Positions 24,240 through 33,285 of a stretch of 64,000 nt of DNA are shown here, piece after piece (positions within the stretch are counted from its first letter, which is position 1; each line of letters begins with the position of its first letter). The position numbers and the translations under genes were made by a program. A model generated the notes under the pieces. It was given only the letters and a program-made list of their open reading frames with translations, did no database searches and had not been told where the DNA came from. Location: contig JACPQM010000069.1 of NCBI GenBank assembly GCA_016190505.1, positions 45,924 to 109,923 on the forward strand, written 5' to 3'. Source of the stretch: Chloroflexota bacterium (lineage in GTDB: Bacteria; Chloroflexota; Dehalococcoidia; JACPQK01).

Positions 24240-26031
24240 ACGTAGAGGACAACGAAATTGCGCAAGACGTGGCGCTCCACCGACTGAAGGAAGGCGGGGC
24301 CGCCGCTCTCCAGACGCTTGAACAGGTTCACCCGGCAAAACCCCATGAGGCGCTTGCCAGCGCGGGACAGGGCCTGTATTTGCCTATTCTCCGAGGGCGT
24401 GGGGGCTTGTGCGGAGACGCGGCTACGTAGTTGCCCAGGCCGTACCTGGGCAGCGCGAGCGAGTTGATGGTAGCTACGACCGGTTCCGCGTACAACCTGG
24501 CATACTTGTCATCCGGGTCGTTGTCGTTGATAGTGAACTTGGCTGTCCTGGGGTCTCGCAGTGGGAAGTAGGAGCGAGTGCCATCCTCGAAGGTCAGGAA
24601 CTTCCGCCCGTTCGTTGGGTCGGTCTCGGCGTAGTTGTCCTTGATGAAGCTGCGGGTGCGGCGCACCATATACAGGCGCATCAGGTCACGCCAGTCGTCG
24701 GCGTACTCGCTCTTCTCAAAGGCGGCGAGGGAGCGCACAGGGCATTGGTGGCGGCGGATGAACTCTGTCTCGCCCAATTCCTCCAGCTTTCTCTCCGGGC
24801 GAATCGCCAGCTCCTTGTCTTCGGGGACGAAAAGGCGGAGCTGAGAGGACAGGTCGAGATAGGTCTTGTTGTACGGCGTTGCCGACAACATAATGCACTT
24901 GCTGTCGTTCACCTGGATGTATTCCCGGATGGCCCGGTAACGTTTTCCTTCGCGATTGCGCAGGTTGTGGCTTTCGTCTATGAGCACAACTCGATAGCGT
25001 CTCAGGTCGGGCAACTCCTGTACTACCCTGCTGCTAGAAAGCACTTTGCCAATGACGCGGTAACGGTCTACGTAGTCCTGCCACATCTTGACGAGGTTCT
25101 TGGGGCAGATAATGAGGGTCTCCGTTGACTGGTCGTCCTGGAAGACGCGGGCCAGGGCGGTGGCCACGAGGGTCTTGCCGAGGCCAACCACATCGCCAAT
25201 GAGGACGCCATCGCGCTTGTTGAGGTGGTGGGCTGCGATCTTGACCGCCGCGGTCTGGAACTCGAAGAGGCGGTTGCCGAAGTCGCGGGGGATACGGAAC
25301 TCTGACAGGCCCGCCCTGGCCTCCTGGGAAAGATGGTAGGCGATCTTCAAGTAGATGTGGTACGGCGGCGGCTGTTCTTCGCGGGCCCAACTGGAGTCAA
25401 TTATCTCGGCCAGTTCGGCGGAGATGTCCAAACACCAGCGGTCGTTCCAGCGATCGTTGAACCATTTCTGGAGCTTGTTGCAGGCGTCGTGGTCTAGGAC
25501 GTCTAAGTTCAGCTCGCCCTGTTTGGACAGGCCGGCCAGGGTCAGATTGCTGCTGCCCAAGAAACCAATGCTGGGGTTGTTGGGGTCGGTCCGGTGAAGG
25601 AGATACAGCTTGGCGTGAAGCCCGTGGCGCAGGAAGAGCTTGATGACGACTTTCCCACCTTTGATTTGCGCGCTGAGTTGCCGTAACCCAGCTTCGTCCT
25701 CGTTGGTGGGTGCTCCAAGTGTGAGCTGCTCGCGGAACTCCTCGGCCATGCGTTGCTTCAGCCGCAGTACCTCGTGCTGGTCTATCCGGCCATCCCCACG
25801 AGCGAGGCTTACCAGAAGGCGTAGCTCCTCGTGAGGGAGCGGCTGCATGCCGACCAGGAGCCGGCAACGTGAGCCGTCGCCGCCTTCCCAAGGATCAATG
25901 AGGGGGCCGACCTGTCGCCATCCCCTGAGATTGAAATAGCCCACGCAGAAGTCGGCCCGTTCGGAAAGACGAAGGGTCTGCTGCAACGTCGGCAGAAGCG
26001 GTAGTTCGATGTTGTCGAATATGCGAGGCAC
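24240..26031 (-). pseudogene. PLD-domain plus SNF2-type helicase, frameshifted and 3'-truncated
   Basis: The intact part (24328-26031) encodes an N-terminal phospholipase-D-like nuclease domain (HAKLYLLH near residue 155 and GSSNLTLAGL, the H-x-K and S/N-S-N-L motif) followed by helicase lobe 1: GDVVGLGKTLVA (Walker A), IDESHNLRN (DExH) and MLSATPYNKTY (motif III). Homologues continue with helicase lobe 2. Here a missing C in the run at 24401-24405 shifts the frame; the other frame continues TPSENRQIQALSRAGKRLMG and LFKRLESGG, then ends near 24240 at the IS21 relic. GTG 26031 is supported by GAGAGGAGG six bases upstream. Such proteins are typical of defence or repair islands. Confidence 0.85.
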
Positions 26032-26266
26032 CGTGAGCCTCCTCTCACAGCGATGAAGTCCACCTGCGCCACCTCGGCCCAACCACCGGCGTCAACAGGC
26101 GGGCTCCGTTTACTCACATGGGCTAACAAGGCACCTTCTCGACATGGGCAATTGTGCAACTTATGGCGATACGGTGCAAGGGGTGCCCCCACGGCCCGCC
26201 GTTTGCGGGCGGTGGCCCAGGTCTTGCCCCAAGGGGAGCCATGCCCTAGAATGCCCAAGGGCTACG

Positions 26267-27145
26267 ATGCAGAAGCACAGACAGGTCCGCAAGGCCGTCA
26301 TCACCGCCGCCGGGTGGGGAACTCGCTTTCTCCCCGCCACCAAGGCCCAGCCCAAGGAGATGCTGCCCCTGGTGGACAAGCCCATGATCCAGTACGTGGT
26401 GGAGGAGGCAGTCGCCGCCGGCATCGAGCAGCTTATCATCGTCACTGCCCTGGGCAAGCGGGCCATCGAGGACCACTTCGACCGTTCCCTGGAGCTCGAG
26501 GCCGCGCTGGAGTCCAGGGGGGACACGCGCCTGCTGGCCGACGTGCGCCGCATCTCCGATCTGGCCGACATCTGCTACATTCGCCAGAAGGAGCAACTGG
26601 GACTGGGCCACGCCGTGCTCACCGCCCGCAACCTGGTGGGCCAGGAGCCGTTCGCCCTCCTCCTGCCTGACGACATCATCGCCGGCCCGGTGCCAGTGCT
26701 GTCCCAGCTTTTGGAGGTGTACCACCGCTTTGGCTGTAGCGTGGTGGCCGTGGAGCAAGTGGCGCGCGAGCGGCTGGGCAGCTACGGCGTGATCTCGCCA
26801 AGACCGATAGAGAAGCGCGTGTACCGAGTGCAGGAGCTGATCGAGAAGCCGGACCCCGCGGACGCGCCCTCTGACCTGGGAGTGGTGGGCCGATACGTGC
26901 TCACCCCCGAGGTCTTCGACGCCATAGTCGAGACCCCGCCGGGCAAGGGGGGCGAGATCCAACTGACCGACGGGCTGCGCCTCCTCTTGCAGTGGCAAGG
27001 GATCTACGCCTGCCAGTTCGAAGGCACCCGCTATGATGCCGGCACACCATTAGGCTTCCTCAAGGCTTCAGTGGAACTGGCCCTGGCCCGGGAAGACATC
27101 GGGCCCGCGCTGCGCCAGTACCTCAAGGGGCTGGACCCCCTTTAG
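26267..27145 (+). CDS. galU: UTP-glucose-1-phosphate uridylyltransferase GalU
   Basis: Makes UDP-glucose, the donor for the epimerase and glycosyltransferases at 15-17 kb. The 292-residue protein begins RKAVITAAGWGTRFLPATKA (nucleotide-binding G-x-G-T-R-x-L-P) and has VDKPMIQYVVEEA, LGLGHAVLTARNLVG, LLPDDIIAGPVPV (Asp for Mg2+) and GEIQLTDGLRLLL, all GalU signatures. ATG 26267 gives the normal length; the in-frame extension to 26144 is not family-like. A weak promoter, TTGCCC-18-TAGAAT at 26223-26252, precedes it. The 26032-26266 region holds no gene. The 3' end overlaps the convergent LVIVD gene by 23 bp. Confidence 0.95.
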   Translation: MQKHRQVRKAVITAAGWGTRFLPATKAQPKEMLPLVDKPMIQYVVEEAVAAGIEQLIIVTALGKRAIEDHFDRSLELEAALESRGDTRLLADVRRISDLADICYIRQKEQLGLGHAVLTARNLVGQEPFALLLPDDIIAGPVPVLSQLLEVYHRFGCSVVAVEQVARERLGSYGVISPRPIEKRVYRVQELIEKPDPADAPSDLGVVGRYVLTPEVFDAIVETPPGKGGEIQLTDGLRLLLQWQGIYACQFEGTRYDAGTPLGFLKASVELALAREDIGPALRQYLKGLDPL

Positions 27146-29000
27146 GGCACCTCGGACCCATCGGGGCTACGGGGTGGGGGACGGCGGGGGCCTCGAAGAC
27201 CCACAACCCTGTGTTGCGATCGCTGCCCAGGATGTAGCTGCCGCCATCGGGGTGCTTGAGAAGATAGACACCCCAGAACTCCGAGCCAGCCACCGTGTCC
27301 ACGAAGTGGGCCACCTCCGTGGGATGGGCTGGATCGCTGAAGTCCACCACCCTGATGCCCTGCGAGTACCAGGATATGTACGCCCGGCGGCCAGCTATCA
27401 CCACGTTGTGCATAGTGTGGATGCCAGGAGGCGGCGGTTCCGCCATCACGCCCTCGGTGGCGAACTGGCCGACCTCGATGATGTGCCCGGGGTCCCTGAC
27501 GTCCAGGATGCGGCCGTAGCCCCAGCCGTTGAAGGCACCTGGCGCGGCCGTGATATGTTCGCCGAGCATGCCCACGGCGGGCAGCGCGGCGATGGCCGCC
27601 GACGCCGGGTCCAGCCCCATTACGGCGAAGGCCGTGCGGCGGCTCACGAACACCGCGGGGATAGTGCCCAGAGACGGGTCTCCCGGCATGGCCATCACCT
27701 GGTCGGGCGCATCGGCCTGGCTGAACACCACCGCGCCACCGTAGCCAGCCTGTGCCACAAGCGACACCTTCTCATCGAAGCGGCAGATACCCCGCTCGAC
27801 GAGTGCGATGGTCTCTTCCCCGGCAGCCAGCGGCACCGCGGGCGGGGGCGGCACGGGATCCCCGGGGCAGGCGAGACCGGCAAAGACAGTCGGTCCATTC
27901 ATGGCGCCGTCCGGGAGCTGGGAAAGCGCCCGGGTGAAGCGGGCCCTCACGGCCTGGAAGGTCCCCACGAAAGTCCCGGTATCCACGCTGAACCTGAGCC
28001 CCGCGGTCGAGAAGTCCTCGTCCCCCATGAACACCAGGCTACCATCGGCAGTGGGCACAGCCACGTGGGCATTGCCCTCGGGGGGCAGGCCGCTCACCGG
28101 GTCCGGGTCCAGGTAGTCGCTATCGCCCAGGAAAACCGGATTCGCCGGGTCCGTGATGTCCAGCAAGACAAGTCCAGCGTCCCAGTAAGAGAGATAGGCG
28201 ATGGTCTTGCCCGCCAGCGCGGGGTTGGAGTGGTCCGATGGGTAGCTCTGTGCCCACACGTCGTGCAGGAAGGAAGCTGGCAGGATGCCCAAAGCCAACT
28301 GGTCCGTATTTGGGTCAAACCAGTCGGACTGTCCCCGGGCGGCCACATCCACCGGCGCCCGGGGATTGGTGATCTCCGCAATATGGAAGTCCCGCTCGTT
28401 CGCGTCAGCCACCACCAGGACAAACGCCCTGTCTCCCTGCTGGTAGGCGAAGGCGTTGTGTACCCCGAAGTCGTAGAAGCTCGGGACAAACTGCACCGGG
28501 CCAAGTGGGTCCGTCACGTCCCAGAGCGCGATACCGGTGGTCGGGCCAGTCACGGGCGGCCTGGAACCGGACGGGCACGGCTCGTTGCCGTGGACCAGGA
28601 TATCGCCCGAGAAGAAGGACGTCTCGATATGGGCCACCATCACGTCGCTTACCAGTGCCCCGGGAGGAGAGGGTATGAACGCCACCTTGCTGGGGGCTGC
28701 CGGCTCCGACAGGTCTACGACATGGACTCCGGTAATATCCGGGGAGCAAAAGGGCTGGTGGTAGGCGCCTACATAGGCGAAGCTCCGGCCACTGGGTGCG
28801 ACGTGGGACCATACGTCGCTGATGTTGCCTGGCCCGGCGGCCAGGTTGAGGTGGCTGGCCACGACAAGCCCAGGCGATGGCGACCCGCCGTGCTCGGCAG
28901 AAGCTGGACCAGCAAGACCGGCCACCAGGAACACGACTATTGCGAGAAGCGCAAGGGCCTTTCTATGAGGAGCCCGCCTGGTGGGGATAATAGACTTCAC
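27123..29000 (-). CDS. Secreted LVIVD-repeat protein with a PA domain
   Basis: The 625-residue protein has a Sec signal peptide (ALALLAIVVFLVAGLAGPASA, cleavage near residue 36). LVIVD-type beta-propeller units are spread through it: VHVVDLSEPAAPSKVAF, IALWDVTDPLGPVQFV, LVLLDITDPANPVFLG and IRVVDFSDPAHPTEVAH. Between them, around residues 360-460, is a protease-associated (PA) domain: LVERGICRFDEKVSLVAQAG followed by GAVVFSQADAP. No catalytic residues are evident, so it is probably a cell-surface binding protein. GTG 29000 is chosen because AGGAGG lies just upstream; a TTG at 29024 is the only longer start. It converges with galU and overlaps it slightly. Confidence 0.8.
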   Translation of the reverse strand: MKSIIPTRRAPHRKALALLAIVVFLVAGLAGPASAEHGGSPSPGLVVASHLNLAAGPGNISDVWSHVAPSGRSFAYVGAYHQPFCSPDITGVHVVDLSEPAAPSKVAFIPSPPGALVSDVMVAHIETSFFSGDILVHGNEPCPSGSRPPVTGPTTGIALWDVTDPLGPVQFVPSFYDFGVHNAFAYQQGDRAFVLVVADANERDFHIAEITNPRAPVDVAARGQSDWFDPNTDQLALGILPASFLHDVWAQSYPSDHSNPALAGKTIAYLSYWDAGLVLLDITDPANPVFLGDSDYLDPDPVSGLPPEGNAHVAVPTADGSLVFMGDEDFSTAGLRFSVDTGTFVGTFQAVRARFTRALSQLPDGAMNGPTVFAGLACPGDPVPPPPAVPLAAGEETIALVERGICRFDEKVSLVAQAGYGGAVVFSQADAPDQVMAMPGDPSLGTIPAVFVSRRTAFAVMGLDPASAAIAALPAVGMLGEHITAAPGAFNGWGYGRILDVRDPGHIIEVGQFATEGVMAEPPPPGIHTMHNVVIAGRRAYISWYSQGIRVVDFSDPAHPTEVAHFVDTVAGSEFWGVYLLKHPDGGSYILGSDRNTGLWVFEAPAVPHPVAPMGPRCPKGGPAP

Positions 29001-29155
29001 TTTCCTCCTCCTCGTCGTCCGCAAACACTCATCCCCTCATTGTAGCTTTTCAGAAGGCCCGACCCCTCGAGGGCTGCGGAGTCGGATTTGCTACAATGGC
29101 TATTATGCATCCAAATCTTCTTCCCATCCCCCTGTGGCGGAAGTAGGACTATCTC

Positions 29156-30703
29156 TTGAAACATGGATTCGCCGCCGGCGTCGCCGCAGCCGTAGTATCG
29201 GGTTTGCCCATCGCGCTTGCCCGGTACCTGTTTGGCGTCCCCACGCCACCGGAAGTGCTGGTTGACCTGGTGACGGCGCTACTGCCCACGCCGGTGTTCG
29301 GATTCCTTGTTGGGCTGTTGGGCGGGTGGGGCAAACCCTTGCTGGTAGTCGGGCTGGCACTGGCCCTCCTCCTGGCGGGTGGGGCCATCGGAGCACTTTG
29401 GAGCTGGCTAGACGGCCGCCTGCGCGGCGTAGCTGACCAGCCACCCCCTCCGCGGAGGCGCTGGGTGCACGGGTTGGGCGTGGCGGCAGTCCTGTGGGCC
29501 CTGGCTATGGTAGTCCTGCTGCCGGGAGCGGGGCAAGGGCTGTTCGGCAGCCGGTCAGGTTGGGAGTTGCCCGTCACCTGGCTGGCCTCGGCCCTGGCCT
29601 ACGGGCTGGCCCTGGTGGCCGTGGTCCGCCGCCGGGCGGCGCCAGAGCCCGAAGCTGAGACGGCGCCAGACAGGGCGTCCCGGCGCAAGCTTCTTCGAAG
29701 CCTGGGGTTGGCCGTCGCGGGAATGGTCCTGGCCTCAGCCCTGGGCGGCTACTTCTGGTCCGTAGTCGCCAGGTCGGGCAAGAGGGCATCACGCCGCCCA
29801 AGCGGCCTGTCGCCCGAGATCACGCCTAACGAGGACTTCTACTCCGTCTCCAAGAACATCTCGGATCCTTCAGTTAGCGCCACCGATTGGAAGCTTACCG
29901 TGGACGGCCTGGTGGACAGGCCGCTGGCCCTCAGCTACGAGCAACTCAAGTCACTTCCCCCGGTAACCCAGTTCCTCACCCTGGAATGCATCAGCAACGA
30001 GGTGGGCGGCGACCTCATGGGCAATGCCAGGTGGACAGGCGTGGCGCTGAGCACGCTCTTGAAGGAGGCGAGCGTCAGACCTGGGGTGCGCAAGGTAGTG
30101 CTCCACGCCGCTGACGACTACTCGGACAGCATCACCCTGGACAAAGCCCTGGAGCCCGGGACGGTTATCGCTTACGAGATGAATGGCGTGGCCTTGCCCG
30201 ACGGGCACGGGTTTCCAGCGCGGCTTCTGGTCCCTGGCATCTACGGCATGAAGAACGTCAAGTGGCTGACCCGAGTCGAGCTGGTGGACTACGACTACCA
30301 GGGATACTGGCAGCAACGCGGCTGGAGCGACAGCGCGGTTATCAACACCATGTCACGCATTGACACCCCCAGGGACTACAAGAACAGGCCCGGCGACATT
30401 GACTTCATTGGCGGAGTGGCCTTCGCAGGCGACCGGGGCATCGCCCAGGTAGAGGTGAGCACCGATGACGGGCGCACCTGGAGCCGTGCCGAGGTCAAGG
30501 AGGCACTCTCGCCCTACACCTGGGTGTTGTGGACCAGGGCCCGGGCTCCCCAGGCCCCTGGCAGCTACCTGCTCAAGGTCCGGGCCACCGACAAGACGGG
30601 GCGATTGCAGTCCCCCGAAGACATGGAGCCTCTCCCCGACGGCGCCACCGGCTACCACACTGTGGTGGTACGCATCGTGGACGAGCCAGCCCCTACACCT
30701 TAG
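29156..30703 (+). CDS. Membrane-anchored sulfite-oxidase-family molybdoprotein
   Basis: The 515-residue protein begins with about five membrane helices plus one more at residues 180-200, then a SUOX-type Mo domain: ITPNEDFYSVSKN, WKLTVDGLVDRPLALSYEQL, the Mo-ligand Cys in LTLECISNEVGG near residue 282, ARLLVPGIYGMKNVKWLTRV near residue 357, and a C-terminal Ig-like dimerisation domain (QVEVSTDDGRTW). The active domain should face outside. The substrate could be sulfite, another oxoanion or a protein methionine sulfoxide; no cytochrome is adjacent. TTG 29156 is the start; its ribosome site is weak. Confidence 0.85.
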   Translation: MKHGFAAGVAAAVVSGLPIALARYLFGVPTPPEVLVDLVTALLPTPVFGFLVGLLGGWGKPLLVVGLALALLLAGGAIGALWSWLDGRLRGVADQPPPPRRRWVHGLGVAAVLWALAMVVLLPGAGQGLFGSRSGWELPVTWLASALAYGLALVAVVRRRAAPEPEAETAPDRASRRKLLRSLGLAVAGMVLASALGGYFWSVVARSGKRASRRPSGLSPEITPNEDFYSVSKNISDPSVSATDWKLTVDGLVDRPLALSYEQLKSLPPVTQFLTLECISNEVGGDLMGNARWTGVALSTLLKEASVRPGVRKVVLHAADDYSDSITLDKALEPGTVIAYEMNGVALPDGHGFPARLLVPGIYGMKNVKWLTRVELVDYDYQGYWQQRGWSDSAVINTMSRIDTPRDYKNRPGDIDFIGGVAFAGDRGIAQVEVSTDDGRTWSRAEVKEALSPYTWVLWTRARAPQAPGSYLLKVRATDKTGRLQSPEDMEPLPDGATGYHTVVVRIVDEPAPTP

Positions 30704-30895
30704 ACAGCCAGATAGTTCGCTTTCTACACCAACGCGTCGCAGAACGGGGCGCACCATCCAACACGCGCCAGCCGACAGGTTGTACCTCACTGTCATCACT
30801 ACCCAGGGATGCTTGCCTGCTGATCGGGTCGAAAAAAGTGTAAGGTCCGTGCCTCCTGTTTCGTCTCATAAGTGAAAGGACGAGAGAGGAGGTGA

Positions 30896-30919
30896 ATGCG
30901 AAATGCCTTCGTAGGGTAG
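30896..30919 (+). other. Seven-codon ORF behind a strong Shine-Dalgarno
   Basis: GAGAGAGGAGGT is followed by ATG 30896, CGA AAT GCC TTC GTA GGG and TAG. It lies in the 280-bp leader of the secreted-protein/sigma-factor operon. It may be a leader peptide or simply the relic of an older start. The rest of 30704-30982 holds nothing else I can identify. Confidence 0.3.
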
Positions 30920-30982
30920 TACCCAACACCAACCAGCGAGAAAGCAAGTACCACACGAGTTGAAAGAAAAGGAGATTCCGTG

Positions 30983-31789
30983 ATGAAAGCACTCAGGTCG
31001 TCAACCAAAGTCATCCTGGCACTGCTCGTTGCCCTCAGCATGGGGCTAGCCCTGACGGGAGCCGGGAGATTCGTCCACGCGCAGGAGGCAAGCGGCGGGT
31101 CTGCCACAATCCAGATCACCGACGGTCATGGCTCACCGGTGGAAGGAGCCACCGTCGAGGTCTACGATGCCAGCGGGGCCCTGGTGGGGACAGGGACGAC
31201 GGACCGGACCGGACGCGCCAGCTTCGGGGGATTGGCCCGCGGGACCTACGAGGCGAGCGCCAGGTCAGGCAGACTCACTGGCAGCACGTCTTTCACGGTC
31301 CGGGGCAGTGAGCGCGTCCACGTGGCCATTACCCTAGGCCAGCCACAGGTTACCGCCAGTGCCATTGACCTTCTGCCCCAGCCGGCGGCTACCGTGAAGG
31401 ACGTAGTCGGAACACAAGTCGAGCGGGCGGAGGAAACACTGCCTGCGGTCGTTTCCCAGCCATTGGGCACGGAGACAGCGTCCCACAACGGCGCGGCCCG
31501 CGCCGCGAATGCACTGGCGCACCTCATTCTCACCGCCGCCGTCAACCTGCCCGGGCAGACCACCGTTCAGGGCACAGAGACCAGGACCGTCTACACTGGC
31601 GCCGAGCAAAAGCACTACCGCATCTGCAACGATGCAGCTTCCACGCAGAATGTGGTGGTGCAAGTGGGAGGCCGGGCAGTGGAGACCCTGCGGCCAGGGG
31701 ATTGCGTGGACGTGCGTGGGAATGATATACGTGTACAGGGGACCACCAGGGGTGGGACCGCTACGGTGCGCTACGAGCGTCTGGACTAG
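30983..31789 (+). CDS. Secreted protein with a carboxypeptidase-regulatory/CnaB-like domain
   Basis: A signal peptide (VILALLVALSMGLALTGAG, cleavage after HAQ near residue 35) precedes a beta-sandwich region: IQITDGHGSPVEGATVEVYD, GTTDRTGRASFGGL and GTYEASARSG, the pattern of CarboxypepD_reg/CnaB domains. The C-terminal half (QKHYRICNDAASTQNVVVQV, VETLRPGDCVDVRG) contains two cysteines that could pair. AAGGAGA supports ATG 30983; GTG 30980 is equally possible. It precedes the membrane-linked sigma factor by 8 bp and may be the signal or target of that regulator. Confidence 0.7.
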   Translation: MKALRSSTKVILALLVALSMGLALTGAGRFVHAQEASGGSATIQITDGHGSPVEGATVEVYDASGALVGTGTTDRTGRASFGGLARGTYEASARSGRLTGSTSFTVRGSERVHVAITLGQPQVTASAIDLLPQPAATVKDVVGTQVERAEETLPAVVSQPLGTETASHNGAARAANALAHLILTAAVNLPGQTTVQGTETRTVYTGAEQKHYRICNDAASTQNVVVQVGGRAVETLRPGDCVDVRGNDIRVQGTTRGGTATVRYERLD

Positions 31790-31797
31790 CACCGGAC

Positions 31798-33171
31798 ATG
31801 ACCACGCCAGAACAGGATGAGGCGCTTGCGGCCAGGGCCCTTCACGGCGAGCGGGAGGCCCTGGCCGCTCTTTACCAGCGCTACTTTTCTCAGGTCTACG
31901 ATCTGGCCTTCCGCCTGCTTAGAGACGCAGACCGGGCCGCGGATGTTGCTCAGGACACGTTCCTGCGGTTCATGGAAGCCAGAGAGGCCCCCCGCACCAG
32001 CGTACGGGCGTGGCTGTACACCGTGGCCCGGCATCTGGCCATAGATGATCTCAGGCGCAGAAAGCGGGTTGGTACCCCGGCTACGGCGGCCACCGATGAC
32101 GAGGGAGATGTCTTTTCCCAGATTGCCGACCCCGGCCCAGGCCCGGAGAGGCTGGCCATGGAGGAAGAGACGGCACGCCTGGTGTGGCAAGCGGCCGGAG
32201 CACTCCGGCCCGAGGACTACTCACTGCTGGACCTTCACCTGCGCAAGGGTCTGGAGCCGGAGGAGCTGGCCCAGGTGCTGGGAACTTCCAAAGGCAACGT
32301 ATATACCATGCTCAGCAGGCTACGAGATGCCCTGGAAGAGGCGCTTACAGCACTCCTGGTGGCAAGGCAGGGAAAACGCGGTTGCCCAGCTCTGGCTGGT
32401 ATCCTGACCGGGACGGAGGCGATAAGCATGACCCCACGGCTGCGCCGGCAAGTCCTCCGGCACCTGAAGGAGTGTGGTCCCTGCCAGGCGGTGAGGCGCC
32501 GCCATGTTTCCGCCGCGGAGCTGCTGGCTGCCCTGGCTCCGGTGCCACCTTCCCCGGCACTCCAGGGGCAAGTCCTGGCCCGTTTGCTGGAACGGTTGCC
32601 CTATTCCGCCGAGCTTTCCGTATCCTCAGCCAGGGAGACCGCCGGCGAGCCGGTGGCCCAGACCGGGGCAGGCCAACCTGCACATGCGGCTTCCGCCCAG
32701 GCTGGCGCCTCCGCCGCCAAGGGCGGCCTATGGGCGCTGGTCGGCACGGTGGCCAAAGGAGCCATCATCGCCACGGCAGTGACGGGCGTCGCGGCTGCAG
32801 GCGCTTTTGGGGCAATGGTAGCCCGGGGGTCTTCTCAGATAAGGGTGGAGAACGTCAATTGCCCCGCTCTCGACCTTTCTCTGCCGTGGGCACTCAAGGG
32901 CGCCCCTGCCCTTCCAGTCCTGGACCTGCCCCGGAAGCCCGTCTCACCGGGGACTTCGGCCATCCTGCGCCTCCCAGCCAGCCAGGCTCAGATGGAGGTC
33001 ACCCCATCTGAGCTCTCCCTCAAAGGATATGGCACAACCCTCACCAGCACTTTCCCAGTGTCTCTGGCACGCCTGGAATGGGACGGCCAGGACGTGCTGG
33101 GCAAGACTACGGTCATTACCCTGGCAAAAGACACCAGCCATACTCTGACGGTAGTCTGCAAACAGGAGTAG
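31798..33171 (+). CDS. ECF sigma factor with fused zinc-finger, membrane and outer domains
   Basis: The first 190 of 457 residues are an ECF sigma factor: LYQRYFSQVYDLAFRLLRDA and VAQDTFLRFMEA (region 2), then LDLHLRKGLEPEELAQVLG and NVYTMLSRLRDALEEAL (region 4 helix-turn-helix). It continues into a part that looks like an anti-sigma factor: H-x3-C-x2-C in RHLKECGPCQAVRRRH near residue 221, a low-complexity Ala/Gly linker, one membrane helix (GAIIATAVTGVAAAGAFGAM, about residues 322-342) and a roughly 115-residue outer domain. So regulator and sensor seem to be in one chain. It follows the secreted-protein gene by 8 bp. Confidence 0.85.
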   Translation: MTTPEQDEALAARALHGEREALAALYQRYFSQVYDLAFRLLRDADRAADVAQDTFLRFMEAREAPRTSVRAWLYTVARHLAIDDLRRRKRVGTPATAATDDEGDVFSQIADPGPGPERLAMEEETARLVWQAAGALRPEDYSLLDLHLRKGLEPEELAQVLGTSKGNVYTMLSRLRDALEEALTALLVARQGKRGCPALAGILTGTEAISMTPRLRRQVLRHLKECGPCQAVRRRHVSAAELLAALAPVPPSPALQGQVLARLLERLPYSAELSVSSARETAGEPVAQTGAGQPAHAASAQAGASAAKGGLWALVGTVAKGAIIATAVTGVAAAGAFGAMVARGSSQIRVENVNCPALDLSLPWALKGAPALPVLDLPRKPVSPGTSAILRLPASQAQMEVTPSELSLKGYGTTLTSTFPVSLARLEWDGQDVLGKTTVITLAKDTSHTLTVVCKQE

Positions 33172-33217
33172 TACCCCCGTGATCCCCCTTGCGAAGGGGG
33201 ACAGCACGGGTACTACC
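33168..33217. terminator. Nested inverted repeat after the sigma-factor gene
   Basis: Outer arms GTAGTACCC / GGGTACTAC and inner arms CCCCCTT / AAGGGGG. It begins inside the stop codon region at 33168 and separates the sigma gene from the Kelch gene. No T-run follows, so it may be an intergenic palindrome that halts transcription only weakly. Confidence 0.5.
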
Positions 33218-33285
33218 CAGGTCGGCGCATGTTTTTCGTACCTCGTGCTATCATTTCAAGATAAGCGATGGTTCGGAGGCGCCTG

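Noticed and set aside
24213..24430. C-terminal extension of the IS21 ORF
   Set aside because: From about 24213 the frame no longer matches IstA; from 24240 it is antisense to the helicase remnant.
27174..29045. 623-residue plus-strand ORF across the LVIVD gene
   Set aside because: Mirror frame of the secreted protein; no signal, motif or ribosome site.
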